The notes below the pieces were generated by a model that did not search any database, had not been told where the DNA came from, and was given only the letters and a program-made list of their open reading frames with translations. A DNA stretch of 64,000 nt from Streptomyces aurantiacus (GTDB lineage: Bacteria > Actinomycetota > Actinomycetes > Streptomycetales > Streptomycetaceae), in NCBI RefSeq assembly GCF_027107535.1, contig NZ_CP114283.1, positions 6,076,001 through 6,140,000 on the forward strand. The letters run 5' to 3'. Made by a program: the position numbers and the translations under genes. Shown here piece after piece: positions 17,811 through 27,013 of the stretch; within the stretch, counting starts at the first letter, position 1; every line of letters starts with the position of its first letter.

Positions 17811-18090
17811 GTCTTTCCCCCCCCAGATCGGTCGGCCGAACGGCACGCTAACCGGCCACCTGCCGTGGGGCCAACGGCTTCTTCGGACAGGTGTGTCCCG
17901 CTCGTCGCACCCGTCGTCCGTCCGCGGCCACGGGTTCTGCACGCACTGCGTGCCGCATGCCGCGGCGTGCGGTGCGGGCCCTCCGGCACCGTCTCCGGCG
18001 CAGGTCAGGGGCGGATCACGCCGCCGCTCGCCGACGGGCGTCCGTACGAGACGCGCGGGCCGGCGGAGGACCGGCCGGGGCCCGAACCGA

Positions 18091-18327
18091 TCAGGGCAGT
18101 GGCTCGACGGAGGGCGGCCGGGGTGACTGGTAGCCGCCGCTGGCCAGCATCCGCACCTCTCCGGCCGGGCTGATCTCGGCACGGAGGATTCCCGTGGGAT
18201 CGCAGTAGACCGGGTTTCCGCCCGGTCCGAGGGAGGCGGTCCGTTCGACGACCACCTCGTCCGTGGCTGCGCCGGCGCCTGGCCGCCCGTGGGTGAAGGT
18301 AAGCCGGTAGCGGTCCGGGGTTTGCAT
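18091..18327 (-). CDS. Small DUF6296-like protein
   Basis: Encodes 78 residues from ATG 18327, which has GGAGG at the right distance, so the upstream ATG at 18345 is rejected. The sequence RYRLTFTHG...DEVVVERTASLGPGGNPVYCDPTGILRAEISPAGEVRMLASGGYQ resembles the small beta-rich DUF6296 proteins of streptomycetes. There is no signal peptide. Function unknown. A roughly 280-bp gap with no other gene separates it from the P450. Confidence 0.65.
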   Translation of the reverse strand: MQTPDRYRLTFTHGRPGAGAATDEVVVERTASLGPGGNPVYCDPTGILRAEISPAGEVRMLASGGYQSPRPPSVEPLP

Positions 18328-18587
18328 GACGACCTCCGCGCGCATTCAGGCACAAAAGCTATAAATGCCCCCTCTTCCATGATGCGGCCGGATCACGCCG
18401 ACGGCAGCGTCCCCCTGTCACGGACGGCCAGGAAGGTTCCGGCGTCCGAGCGCCCCCGGCCGCCCGGCGTGATCGGCCCGTCCCTCACGGGCCTCGCCAT
18501 TGGTCTGGGCCACATGGGTCAGGCCTTGGCCCGTCGCACCACGGGTGCCCCTCGCCTCCTGGCGCCGGGCAGTGTAGACATGGGCAT

Positions 18588-21407
18588 ATGGTCCGACTCC
18601 TGGGTCGATCCTGGGCCCGGTCGATCCCCCGCCCCGACGGTCTGCGCGCGCGGCGCAGACGTGACAGACATGACCGCCCCCGACGAGCACACGGGCGGCG
18701 GACACAGCAGACGCCGCACAGGCCGCTCGGCCGGCGAGGGGCACAAGAAGGCGGGCCCCGCCGCGGGCCCGCGGGGCCACGGTCGCCGCTGGGCGGACGC
18801 AGCCTCGCCGGCCAGGTCTTCGTGCTGCAGGTGGCGATCGTGCTCCTGCTGGTCGCGGCCGCGGTGGTGGCGCTCATTTTGCAGGTACGCCACGACAGCA
18901 CGCAGGAGGCGCGCAACCGCTCCCTGGCCGTCGCCGAGACGTTCGCCAACGCTCCGGGCACCCGCGAGGCACTGCGTGCCCCCGATCCCACGGCCGTGCT
19001 CCAGCCGCGGGCCGAGGCGGCCCGCGTGCAGTCCAAGGTGGACTTCGTCGTGGTCATGAACACCGACGGCGTCCGCTACACCCACCCCAAGCCGGACCGG
19101 ATCGGCAAGACGTTCGTCGGAACCCTCGACCCCGCGCTGGCCGGAAAGTCCTTCACCGAGGAGATCACGGGGACCATCGGGCCACTGGTGCAGGCCGTGG
19201 TGCCCGTCAAGGAGGACGACGGCTCGGTCGTGGGCCTCGTGTCGGCGGGCATCACGACCGAGAACGTGGGAGGCGTCGGGGACCGGCAGCTGCCGCTCCT
19301 GCTGACCGCCGCGGGCGCCGCACTCGCCCTGGCCCTGGGCGGGACGGCGCTGGTGAGTACGCGGCTGCTGCGCCAGACCCACGGCCTGGGGCCGTTCGAG
19401 ATGACCCGGATGTACGAGCACCATGACGCGGTGCTGCACGCCGTCCGCGAGGGAGTGCTGATCGTCGGCGGAGAGGGGCGGCTGCTCCTCGCCAACGACG
19501 AGGCACACCGCCTGCTGGATCTTCCGGAGAACGCCGAGGGCCGTCATGTCCTCGAACTCGGTCTGGACGCGGTCACCGGCGACCTGCTGGCCTCCGGGCG
19601 GGTGGCCACGGACGAGGTGCGCCTGGTCGGCGACCGGCTGCTGGCGATCAACCAGCGGCCCACCGACCTCAAGGGCGGCCCGGCGGGCAGTGTCGCGACG
19701 CTGCGCGACTCGACCGAGCTGCGCGCGCTGTCCGGCAGGGCCGAGGTGGCCCGGGAGCACCTCAAGCTCCTGTACGACGCCGGAGTGGGCATCGGTACGA
19801 CCCTGGACGTGACCCGGACCGCCGAGGAGCTGGCGGAAGTGGCCGTACCGCGCTTCGCGGACTACGCCACGGTGGACCTGGCCGAGGCCGTGCTGAGCGG
19901 GGAGGAGCCGGACGCGGGCACCTCGCTGCGCCGTACGGCGTTCAGCGGGATCCGGAAGGACGCCCCCCTGTATTCGGTGGGCGAGCGGATCGGGTTCGTC
20001 GCCTCCACGCCTCAGGCCCACAGCATCGGCACCGGCGAGGCCGTCGTCGCACCCGATCTCAGGGAGGCCCACGGCTGGCTCGCCCAGGACCTCGGGCGCA
20101 CCGCGCAGGTCGTGGAGTACGGGATCCACTCACTGATCACGGTCCCCCTGCGGGCGGGCAACCTGGTGATGGGCGTGGCGAACTTCTGGCGCTCCGAGAA
20201 GCCCGAGCCGTTCGACGACGAGGAGCTGGCCCTCGCCGAGGAGCTGGTCGCCCGCGCCGCGGTCTCCATCGACAACGCTCGCCGCTACACGCGCGAACAC
20301 ACCATGGCCGTGACCCTCCAGCGCAGTCTCCTGCCCCGCAACCTGCCCGAGCAGAGCGCCCTGGACATCGCCTATCGCTACCTCCCCGCCCAGGCGGGGG
20401 TGGGCGGCGACTGGTTCGACGTGCTGCCGCTCTCGGGCGCCCGGGTCGCACTGGTCGTGGGTGACGTCGTGGGCCACGGGCTGCACGCGGCGGCCACGAT
20501 GGGGCGGTTGCGGACCGCCGTGCACAACTTCTCGGCGCTGGACCTGCCGCCCGACGAGCTGCTGGGTCTCCTCGACGAGCTGGTCGGCCGTATCGACCAG
20601 GACGAGGTGACGGAGGACGGCGAGGACAGCAATGCCCCGGTGACCGGAGCCACCTGCCTGTACGCCGTCTACGACCCGGCCTCCCGCCTGTGCACCGTCG
20701 CCAGGGCGGGCCATCCGCCGCCCGCGGTGATCCGCCCGGACGGCACCGTCGACTTCCCCGAGGTGCCGGCGGGGTTGCCGCTCGGTCTCGGTGGCCTCCC
20801 CTTCGAGACGGCCGAGCTCAAGCTGGACGAGGGCAGCAGGCTGGTCCTCTACACCGACGGGCTGGTCGAGGACCGGGAACGGGACATCGACGTCGGACTC
20901 GAACTGCTGCGCACCGCCCTGGCCGGGGCCGACCGGTCGCCGGAGGACACCTGTCAGGGTGTTCTCGACGCCCTGCTGCCGCCCCGGCCGAGCGACGACA
21001 TCGCCCTGATCGTCGCGGGCACCCGTGCGCTCGGCAGCGACCGTATCGCCGAGTGGCAGGTGCCCTCGGAGCCGTCGGCCGTCGGCGAGGTGCGGGCCTC
21101 GGTCACCCGGCAGCTGGCGGAGTGGGATCTGGACGAGATGGTGTTCACGACGGAGCTGATCCTCAGCGAGCTGGTCACCAACGCGATCCGGTACGGCAGC
21201 GGCCCCATCCGGGTCCGTATGCTGCTCGACCGCACTCTGATCTGCGAGGTCTTCGACGGCAGCAGCACCTCGCCGCACCTGAGGTACGCGGCGACGACGG
21301 ACGAGGGCGGACGCGGTCTGTTCCTCGTCGCCCAGCTCGCCGAGCGCTGGGGTACGCGCTACACCCCCGCGGGCAAGGTGATCTGGGCCGAGCAGTCCCT
21401 CCCCTGA
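18588..21407 (+). CDS. SpoIIE-type phosphatase with sensor, PAS, GAF and HATPase domains
   Basis: Encodes 939 residues if started at ATG 18588. Order: membrane helix (about 76-98), extracytoplasmic Cache-like domain (about 100-215, with KVDFVVVMNTDGVRYTHP), second helix (about 228-250), PAS domain (about 265-385), GAF domain (about 395-560), PP2C/SpoIIE phosphatase (about 575-800, GGDWFDVLPL and VVGDVVGHG metal sites) and a C-terminal HATPase_c anti-sigma kinase-like domain (about 825-935, LILSELVTNAIRYG, GGRGLFLV). Such proteins control sigma-factor partner switching. The first 65 residues are Arg-rich with poor codon bias and may be misframed. Confidence 0.88.
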   Translation: MVRLLGRSWARSIPRPDGLRARRRRDRHDRPRRAHGRRTQQTPHRPLGRRGAQEGGPRRGPAGPRSPLGGRSLAGQVFVLQVAIVLLLVAAAVVALILQVRHDSTQEARNRSLAVAETFANAPGTREALRAPDPTAVLQPRAEAARVQSKVDFVVVMNTDGVRYTHPKPDRIGKTFVGTLDPALAGKSFTEEITGTIGPLVQAVVPVKEDDGSVVGLVSAGITTENVGGVGDRQLPLLLTAAGAALALALGGTALVSTRLLRQTHGLGPFEMTRMYEHHDAVLHAVREGVLIVGGEGRLLLANDEAHRLLDLPENAEGRHVLELGLDAVTGDLLASGRVATDEVRLVGDRLLAINQRPTDLKGGPAGSVATLRDSTELRALSGRAEVAREHLKLLYDAGVGIGTTLDVTRTAEELAEVAVPRFADYATVDLAEAVLSGEEPDAGTSLRRTAFSGIRKDAPLYSVGERIGFVASTPQAHSIGTGEAVVAPDLREAHGWLAQDLGRTAQVVEYGIHSLITVPLRAGNLVMGVANFWRSEKPEPFDDEELALAEELVARAAVSIDNARRYTREHTMAVTLQRSLLPRNLPEQSALDIAYRYLPAQAGVGGDWFDVLPLSGARVALVVGDVVGHGLHAAATMGRLRTAVHNFSALDLPPDELLGLLDELVGRIDQDEVTEDGEDSNAPVTGATCLYAVYDPASRLCTVARAGHPPPAVIRPDGTVDFPEVPAGLPLGLGGLPFETAELKLDEGSRLVLYTDGLVEDRERDIDVGLELLRTALAGADRSPEDTCQGVLDALLPPRPSDDIALIVAGTRALGSDRIAEWQVPSEPSAVGEVRASVTRQLAEWDLDEMVFTTELILSELVTNAIRYGSGPIRVRMLLDRTLICEVFDGSSTSPHLRYAATTDEGGRGLFLVAQLAERWGTRYTPAGKVIWAEQSLP

Positions 21408-21453
21408 GCCGAGCCGCGCCGCGGCCGGCACGGCCTGGATCGACGCGCGGGGT

Positions 21454-23103
21454 TCAGTCGTGAGCGGGTGGAGGACCCGGGCCCTCGCGGGTCTCCGACG
21501 TATCCGGTGCCGTCTTGCCGCCCTCGGCCGGCGTGGCCTGCGGGCCGTCCGGCGCGGGTACGGCGGACAGGGCGCCGTTTCCCTGGAGACGTTCCAGGTC
21601 GTCGGGGCGTACCTGGATGACGAGCAGGGCGATCAGGGCCGCCGCGACGGCGAAGACCGCGGCGACGACGAAGGAGCTCGAAATGCCCGACGTCAGTACC
21701 TGGTCGCTCCATGGCGCCGGCAGCGCGCCGGTTCTGCGGAACTCGAGGCGCTGGGCCGGGGTCGCCTCCGCCATGAACTGGCGGACCTGGTCGGTGGCTT
21801 CGTTGCGGCTGGCCGTGCCGAAGACGGTGACCAGTACGGACAGGCCGAGCGAACCGCCCACCTGCTGGGTGGCGTTGAGGATTCCGGAGGCCGCTCCGGC
21901 GTCCTGCGGCGCCACGCCGGACACCGCCATCAGCGTCAGTGACACGAAGTTCAGGCCCATGCCGAAGCCGAAGACGAGCATGGGCCCGAGAATGCTGCCC
22001 GCGTACGTGCTGTCGACCTCGGTCAGTGTCAGCCAGCCCAGTCCGATCGCGGACAGGACGGCACCGACCGTCATGAACGGCTTGGGCCCCCATCTGGGCA
22101 GGAGTTGGGAGGCGACTCCCGCGCCCAGGGCGATGATCGCGCTGACCGGAAGGAAGGCGAGTCCGGCCCGCAGCGGACTGAAGCCGAGGATGTTCTGCAC
22201 GAAGAGCGTCAGGAAGAAGAACATGCCGAACATCGCGGCGGCCAGGCTGAGCATGATCGCGTACACACCGGCGCGGTTGCGGTCGCGGAACATCCACAGG
22301 GGTGTGATGGGCTGCTTCGAGCGGCGTTCGACGACGATGAACGCGGCGAGGAACACGACGGCCGCCAGGAAGGCGGCGATGGTCAGGCCGTCGCTCCAGC
22401 CCTCCTCCGAGGCGCGGATGAACCCGTAGACGAGCAGGACCATGCCCGCGGTGGAGGTGAGCGCGCCGAGGATGTCGAAGTGCCCCGGCATGCGTGCGGA
22501 CTCCCGGATGTAGCGGGGGGTCGCGAGCGCGATCAGCAGGCCGATGGGGACGTTGACGTAGAGGACCCAGCGCCAGTCGAGCCACTCGACGAGCAGCCCG
22601 CCCGCGAGCAGGCCGATCGCGCTGCCGCCGGCCGAGACCGCGGCGAACACGCCGAACGCCCTGTTCCGCTCGGGCCCTTCACGGAATGTCGTGGTGATCA
22701 GGGACAGGGCCGTCGGCGAGGCGATGGCACCGCCGACACCCTGCAGTGAGCGCGCCGCGAGCAACTGCCAGGACTCCTGGGAGAGTCCGCCGAGCAGCGA
22801 GGCCAGCACGAAGAGCAGGACGCCGAAGATGAAGACCCTGCGGCGGCCGAGGACGTCTCCCAGTCGTCCGCCGAGCAGGAGCAGACCGCCGAACGTCAGC
22901 GTGTAGGCGTTGATCACCCACGACAGGTTCTCGGTCGAGAACCCGAGCGAGCTCTGGATGTGCGGGAGGGCGATGTTCACGATGGTGATGTCGAGGACCA
23001 CCATCAGCTGGCACGAGGCGATGACGAGGAGTGCGATGCCACTCCCGCGGCCCCGCTCCGGGGACTTGGCAGTGCCGGAAGATGTCGCGTGAGTTCCAGT
23101 CAT
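21454..23103 (-). CDS. DHA2-family (EmrB/QacA-type) MFS drug exporter
   Basis: Encodes 549 residues with 14 predicted membrane helices, the DHA2 topology. Diagnostic segments are LMVVLDITIVNIALPHIQ near the N-terminus, LSWVINAYTL, motif A GGRLGDVLGRRRVF, and motif C-like AIGLLAGGLLVEWLDWRW. Proton-coupled export of drugs or a secondary metabolite is expected from the family. The gene has its own upstream region with a CCGACGTT direct repeat, but no adjacent TetR gene. Confidence 0.92.
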   Translation of the reverse strand: MTGTHATSSGTAKSPERGRGSGIALLVIASCQLMVVLDITIVNIALPHIQSSLGFSTENLSWVINAYTLTFGGLLLLGGRLGDVLGRRRVFIFGVLLFVLASLLGGLSQESWQLLAARSLQGVGGAIASPTALSLITTTFREGPERNRAFGVFAAVSAGGSAIGLLAGGLLVEWLDWRWVLYVNVPIGLLIALATPRYIRESARMPGHFDILGALTSTAGMVLLVYGFIRASEEGWSDGLTIAAFLAAVVFLAAFIVVERRSKQPITPLWMFRDRNRAGVYAIMLSLAAAMFGMFFFLTLFVQNILGFSPLRAGLAFLPVSAIIALGAGVASQLLPRWGPKPFMTVGAVLSAIGLGWLTLTEVDSTYAGSILGPMLVFGFGMGLNFVSLTLMAVSGVAPQDAGAASGILNATQQVGGSLGLSVLVTVFGTASRNEATDQVRQFMAEATPAQRLEFRRTGALPAPWSDQVLTSGISSSFVVAAVFAVAAALIALLVIQVRPDDLERLQGNGALSAVPAPDGPQATPAEGGKTAPDTSETREGPGPPPAHD

Positions 23104-23137
23104 GGGATTGACCTCTGTGCCTGACGGCGTCTGGGCC

Positions 23138-23160
23138 CCGACGTTCGCTAGACCGACGTT
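23138..23160. promoter_or_regulatory. Direct repeat CCGACGTT, 15-bp period, upstream of the MFS exporter
   Basis: CCGACGTT occurs at 23138-23145 and 23153-23160, 35-57 bp upstream of the exporter start on the minus strand. The 15-bp period is near one and a half helical turns. Possible regulator site; the regulator is unknown. Confidence 0.4.
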
Positions 23161-23219
23161 AGCCCTGGGCTCGACTCCTCACCAGTCGATCATCCGGGCC
23201 GTGGACGGGCATGCGAAAG

Positions 23220-23249
23220 GCCGGAGAGGCAGTCGACTGTCTCTCCGGC
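23220..23249 (-). terminator. 30-bp loopless palindrome, probable terminator
   Basis: All 15 pairs between 23220-23234 and 23235-23249 form (one G-T wobble), giving a stem around CAGTCGACTG. It follows the small minus-strand gene ending at 23306 and precedes the MFS promoter region. Confidence 0.7.
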
Positions 23250-23305
23250 TCCGGTCTGTCCCCGTGGGTGGTCGTCGCGGTCGGGTCTCGTCGGGCAGAA
23301 CGCGC

Positions 23306-23476
23306 TCAGTCCTCGCCCCTCACGATGTTGCCCTCCGGCTCCGCGGGAGTGCGGCTCGGATCCCTGTCGGCTATCGCCGGGAGGCAGATGCGCACGCCGT
23401 TGTCACGGCGGCGGGCTTGCGCCCAGCCTGTCTCGGGGCGACGAACGGTGTCCTGGGTGCTGCCGTACGCGGTCAC
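23306..23476 (-). CDS. Small hypothetical protein (56 residues)
   Basis: The frame starts at GTG 23476, preceded by GAAGGAAGATGAGGAG, and stops at TGA 23306. Codon use is strongly G/C at third positions. The sequence starts MTAYGSTQDTVRRPETGWAQ, has a short RRRDNGVRICLP segment and ends acidic (VRGED). No signal or membrane helix. It follows the DAO-Rieske gene by about 160 bp and is followed by a strong hairpin, which supports a real gene. Function unknown. Confidence 0.5.
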   Translation of the reverse strand: MTAYGSTQDTVRRPETGWAQARRRDNGVRICLPAIADRDPSRTPAEPEGNIVRGED

Positions 23477-23632
23477 GACTCCTCATCTTCCTTCTGCGTC
23501 CTGCCCCGCCCGGGGCCGGGTCTGCGTCACGTTGCTGCCGTCTCTCGGCCTCCTTCGCCGAGTCCCCTGCGGCGGCGTCGGGAAACCCCGCCGGGACCGG
23601 CCCCGCCCTCCCGGGGCGGAACCGGGCGAGTC

Positions 23633-25198
23633 TCAGGGACGTTCCGCGGACGGGTCCGCCGACGTGTCGGCGCCGGTCACGTCACGTTGTTCGAGGGGCT
23701 GGGTGGCGGGCCCCTGGAGGATCCGGCCGTCCGGGTCGAAGCGGGAGCCGTGGCAGGGGCACTCCCAGGCTCGTTCCGCGCGGTTGAAGGCGACCAGGCA
23801 GCCCAGGTGCGTACAGCGGGCGGAGACGGCGTGGAGCTCTCCGTCCTCGTCGCGGTAGGCGGCGCAGCGCCGGCCGTCGATACGGACGAGTGCGCCGTCG
23901 CCCGGGGCGAGGTCGCCCACCGAGCCCGACGTGGGCGGCAGCCGGTCCCCGACGAAGTGCCGGGCCACCTGGGCCTGGTGCTTGAGGAAGGCCGGGGCCT
24001 CGCGCACGGCCGTGCGCACCCGCCGGGGGTCGTACAGCTCGCTCCACGGCGGATTCCGGCCGGCGATCAGGTCCGACAGGAGCCGTCCCGCCATGATGCC
24101 GCCGCTCATGCCCCAGCCGCCGAAGCCGGTCGCGACGTAGGTGTGCCGGCTGCCCACGTGGAACGGGCCGACCAGCGGCACGGAGTCGGTGGAGTCGTTG
24201 TCCTGTGTCGCCCAGCGATGCGTGAAGGTGAGCGGCCCGAAGTGTTCTGTGGCCCAGTCGGCGAGCCGCGCGAACCGTTCCTCGACGTCGGTCGTGCCCG
24301 GGGTGAAGTGCTCCCCGGTGACGATGAGCAGCCGTTGGCCGTCCGTGTACGGCGCGGTGCGCAGCGAGCGGGTGCCGTGTTCCGGGGTGATGTACATGCC
24401 GTGCGGTGCGAGCTCGGCCGCGACGGGGGCGGTCAGCACGAGTTCGCGGCGCGGGGAGAGCCGGGTGAACAGCAGCGCCCGGTCGAAGACCGGGTAGTGC
24501 GTGGCGACCACCACGTCCCTGGCGGTGACCGTCGGCCCCGCCTCGGTGGTGAGGCGGCACGGTTCGCCCTCCTTGAGGCCGATGACCCTGGTGTGCTCGT
24601 GGATGCTCCCTCCGTGCCGGAGCAGGTCGTCGGCGAGAGCCAGCAGGTACTTCCGCGGGTGGAACTGGGCCTGCTCCGACACCCGGACGGCGCCCACGAC
24701 GGGGAACGGCAGGTCGGTTCCGGTCACGTAGTCGGCGGGCAGCCCGGCTTCGCGGGCGGCGTCCGCCTCCGCCTTCAGTTCCCCGGCCCTCTCGGGGTCC
24801 TGGGTGTAGGTGAAGGCCTCCGTGTCCTCCCAGTCGCAGTCGATGCCCAGCTCGTCCACGATCGCCGCCGCGTGGCGGATCGCCTCGGACTGGGAGCGCG
24901 CGTACAGCTTCGCGGCCTCGGCGCCCCTGGTACGCCGCAGCCCTTCGTAGACGAGGGTGTGCAGGGCGCTCAGTTTGGCTGTGGTGTGCCCTGTGACCCC
25001 CGTCGCGATCCGGTCGGCCTCCAGGACCGCCACGGTGCGGCCGGTGCGGGCCAGCTCCCGGGCCGTGCTGAGGCCCGCGATGCCGCCACCGACCACGGCG
25101 ACGTCCACCGTGAGGTCGGCGGCCAGGGGTGCGTGCAGGATTCCCGGGGGTGCCGTCTCGATCCAGTACGACGTCTGATCGCCTGTGTGCTCAGTCAT
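23633..25198 (-). CDS. FAD-dependent oxidoreductase with C-terminal Rieske domain
   Basis: Encodes 521 residues from ATG 25198. An N-terminal DAO-type flavoprotein domain with VDVAVVGGGIAGLSTARELA (about residue 30) and ATGFGGWGMSGG near the end is joined to a C-terminal Rieske [2Fe-2S] domain (about 425-510) with ligands in CTHLGCLV and CPCHGSRF. This is the glycine-oxidase/gamma-glutamylputrescine-oxidase-like plus Rieske architecture of many actinobacteria and bacilli. The Rieske centre may pass electrons from FAD to an unknown acceptor. The SDR gene precedes it by about 105 bp on the same strand. Confidence 0.9.
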   Translation of the reverse strand: MTEHTGDQTSYWIETAPPGILHAPLAADLTVDVAVVGGGIAGLSTARELARTGRTVAVLEADRIATGVTGHTTAKLSALHTLVYEGLRRTRGAEAAKLYARSQSEAIRHAAAIVDELGIDCDWEDTEAFTYTQDPERAGELKAEADAAREAGLPADYVTGTDLPFPVVGAVRVSEQAQFHPRKYLLALADDLLRHGGSIHEHTRVIGLKEGEPCRLTTEAGPTVTARDVVVATHYPVFDRALLFTRLSPRRELVLTAPVAAELAPHGMYITPEHGTRSLRTAPYTDGQRLLIVTGEHFTPGTTDVEERFARLADWATEHFGPLTFTHRWATQDNDSTDSVPLVGPFHVGSRHTYVATGFGGWGMSGGIMAGRLLSDLIAGRNPPWSELYDPRRVRTAVREAPAFLKHQAQVARHFVGDRLPPTSGSVGDLAPGDGALVRIDGRRCAAYRDEDGELHAVSARCTHLGCLVAFNRAERAWECPCHGSRFDPDGRILQGPATQPLEQRDVTGADTSADPSAERP

Positions 25199-25303
25199 GG
25201 GCCCCGAGTTCCCCCTGCTCGTCCGGCGAAGCACCACGCCCACGGTGGCCGTGGGGAAGGAGCCTGTCCCGGGGCCGGTCCTTCCCCACCGGTCCGGACT
25301 CCG

Positions 25304-26188
25304 TCAGGGCAGAGGCGTACCGCCCGTGGCGTTCACGACCTCCGCGGTGATGAAGCTCGCCCCCTGGGAGGCGAGGAAGACGAAGGCAGGTGCCATCTCG
25401 GCGGGCTGGGCCGGCCGGCCCATGGGCGACTGTTTCCCGAACTCGGCGGTGTCCGGCAGCGTCGCGGGGATCAGCGGCGTCCAGACGGGTCCGGGTGCCA
25501 CTGCGTTGACGCGGATGCCGTCGGGGGCGACCATCTGCGCCAGCCCCTGCGTGAACGTCACGATCGCGCCCTTGGTCATGGCGTAGTCGAGAAGCTGCGG
25601 ACTCGGCTTGTACGCCTGGACGGACGTGGTGTTGATGACCGAGCCGCCCGCCGGGATGTGCGGCAGGGCCAGCTTGCACAGCCAGAACATGCCGTAGAGG
25701 TTCGTGCGCATCACACGGTCGAACTGCTCGGTGGAGATGGCTCCGATGCCGTCGGGCTGTGCCATCTGGTACGCGGCGTTGTTGACGAGGACGTCGATGT
25801 GTCCGAACTCCCCGACCGCGCGTTCGACGAGCCGACGGCACTGCTCCTCCTCGCGGATGTCGCAGGGCACCGCGATCGCCTTGCGGCCCGCCTCCTCAAC
25901 CAGCCGTGCGGTCTCGCGGGCCTCGTCCGCCTCCTCGGGCAGGTGGGTGAAGAGGACGTCCGCGCCCTCTCGTGCGTACGCCACGGCCACGGCCCGGCCG
26001 ATGCCGGAGTCCCCGCCGGTCAGGACCGTCTTCCTGTCCGTGAGCAGACCGCTTCCCCGGTAGGACTCCTCGCCGTGGTCCGGTGGCGGATCCATCGGGC
26101 CGGTCCATCCGGGATGCTGCTGGTCCTGCTGCGGGAAGTCGGGCCGGGGGTGCTGTTCCACGGGGTCGCGCCGACCGGTGTCCTTCAT
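25304..26188 (-). CDS. SDR oxidoreductase, YghA-like with N-terminal extension
   Basis: Encodes 294 residues from ATG 26188. A hydrophilic Pro/Gln-rich extension of about 45 residues precedes the Rossmann motif TGGDSGIGRA. Then come VLVNNAA, a catalytic Ser in NTTSVQ and YAMTK (Tyr and Lys). The extension with GLLTDRKTVLTGGDSGIG is characteristic of YghA/YhdF-type NADP-dependent SDRs linked to general stress. The next gene on the same strand is the DAO-Rieske protein, so both may belong to one stress-related unit. Confidence 0.9.
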   Translation of the reverse strand: MKDTGRRDPVEQHPRPDFPQQDQQHPGWTGPMDPPPDHGEESYRGSGLLTDRKTVLTGGDSGIGRAVAVAYAREGADVLFTHLPEEADEARETARLVEEAGRKAIAVPCDIREEEQCRRLVERAVGEFGHIDVLVNNAAYQMAQPDGIGAISTEQFDRVMRTNLYGMFWLCKLALPHIPAGGSVINTTSVQAYKPSPQLLDYAMTKGAIVTFTQGLAQMVAPDGIRVNAVAPGPVWTPLIPATLPDTAEFGKQSPMGRPAQPAEMAPAFVFLASQGASFITAEVVNATGGTPLP

Positions 26189-26510
26189 GGGTGCCGCCTT
26201 TCTGGCTCCTCGCACAAGTGCCGTCTTCGGCGGAGGCCCCACACTCGGCGCGGCGCGGCCCTCCTCGTCACCCGAGCGACGTGGAGGGCGCTGTAGCGTC
26301 CCGCCGCCTGCGAAGGGCCGGGCGTCGTCGAAGGCCGGGCACCCCCGGGGAACCGGCACCGGGCCTGTCTCGTCCCCTGATCGCGTGCGGGTCGCGTCTC
26401 CGCCACCCCTGCCAGTCCCCCGTACGGGTGGAACCACACACGGTCCTGTACCTGTCCGGGTGCGGATGTCGCCGCCGCGGGGCGCCGGAGTGCCGACAGC
26501 ACCGGCGACG
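26189..26510. other. Intergenic region upstream of the SDR gene
   Basis: About 320 bp without a gene. It contains a short direct repeat GAAGGgCCGGGC / GAAGGCCGGGC near 26318-26345. No clear promoter. Confidence 0.45.
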
Positions 26511-26882
26511 TCACTGGTCGACCGGGGAGCCCTGCTCCTGCACGTTCGCCGTCCGCAGCCACTGAGGTGTCGCGTCCCGCTGGGCGTCGTGCTGAGCGAG
26601 CACCGACAGCAGGTCCGAGACGGTGAGACCGGCGTCGGCCGGGTGACGCAGGATCGTCCCCGGCTCGATGCGGTACTCGTTTGTGCGCCCTTGCCGGGTG
26701 TGCGTGAGATAGCCGCCCTGCTCCAGATCAGAAATGATCTTCTGAACGGCACGCTCGGTCAGTCGGCAGCGCGCTGCGATGTCCCGGATGCGGGTGTTCT
26801 GGTCTTCGGCGATCGCGGCCAGCACCCGGGCGTGATTGGTGAGGAACGTCCAGCCGGAATGTGTCTCAGGTACTCCACCCAT
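26511..26882 (-). CDS. Winged-helix (MarR/ArsR-like) regulator
   Basis: Encodes 123 residues from ATG 26882. That start lies 8 bases after a TATGCT -10 element, implying a leaderless transcript; longer starts at 26894 and 26906 fall inside the promoter. The wHTH begins WTFLTNHARVLAAIAEDQNTRIRDIAARCRLTERAVQKIISDLEQGGYL, followed by a beta wing HTRQGRTNEYRI. No ligand pocket is evident. It is divergent from the STAS-ANTAR gene across an AT-rich spacer. Confidence 0.82.
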   Translation of the reverse strand: MGGVPETHSGWTFLTNHARVLAAIAEDQNTRIRDIAARCRLTERAVQKIISDLEQGGYLTHTRQGRTNEYRIEPGTILRHPADAGLTVSDLLSVLAQHDAQRDATPQWLRTANVQEQGSPVDQ

Positions 26883-26889
26883 GGCGGAC

Positions 26890-26918
26890 AGCATACGACC
26901 TGTCATTCACGCAATCAA
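26890..26918 (-). promoter_or_regulatory. Promoter of the winged-helix gene
   Basis: On the minus strand TTGATT (26918-26913), a 17-bp spacer and TATGCT (26895-26890) form a good vegetative promoter. The predicted start of transcription is at or within a base of the ATG at 26882. Confidence 0.6.
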
Positions 26919-26945
26919 AAGGGTGAAAGACTTTTCATGTATCAC

Positions 26946-26974
26946 TTGACGTGCGAAGGTGGAGTGCGGAATCT
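26946..26974 (+). promoter_or_regulatory. Promoter of the STAS-ANTAR gene
   Basis: TTGACG (26946-26951), 17 bp, GAATCT (26969-26974) point rightward. The predicted start near 26981 leaves a leader of about 33 bases before ATG 27014, containing GGGGAG at 27000-27005. Confidence 0.5.
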
Positions 26975-27013
26975 GGAGGAGTAGTGAAGGCGGATGTCCG
27001 GGGAGCGGCTGCC

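Noticed and set aside
23102..26296. 1064-residue open frame on the plus strand
   Set aside because: It lies antisense to the DAO-Rieske and SDR genes, whose families are clear, and its composition is Arg/Gly/Ala-rich with no domain. High GC leaves long antisense frames open.
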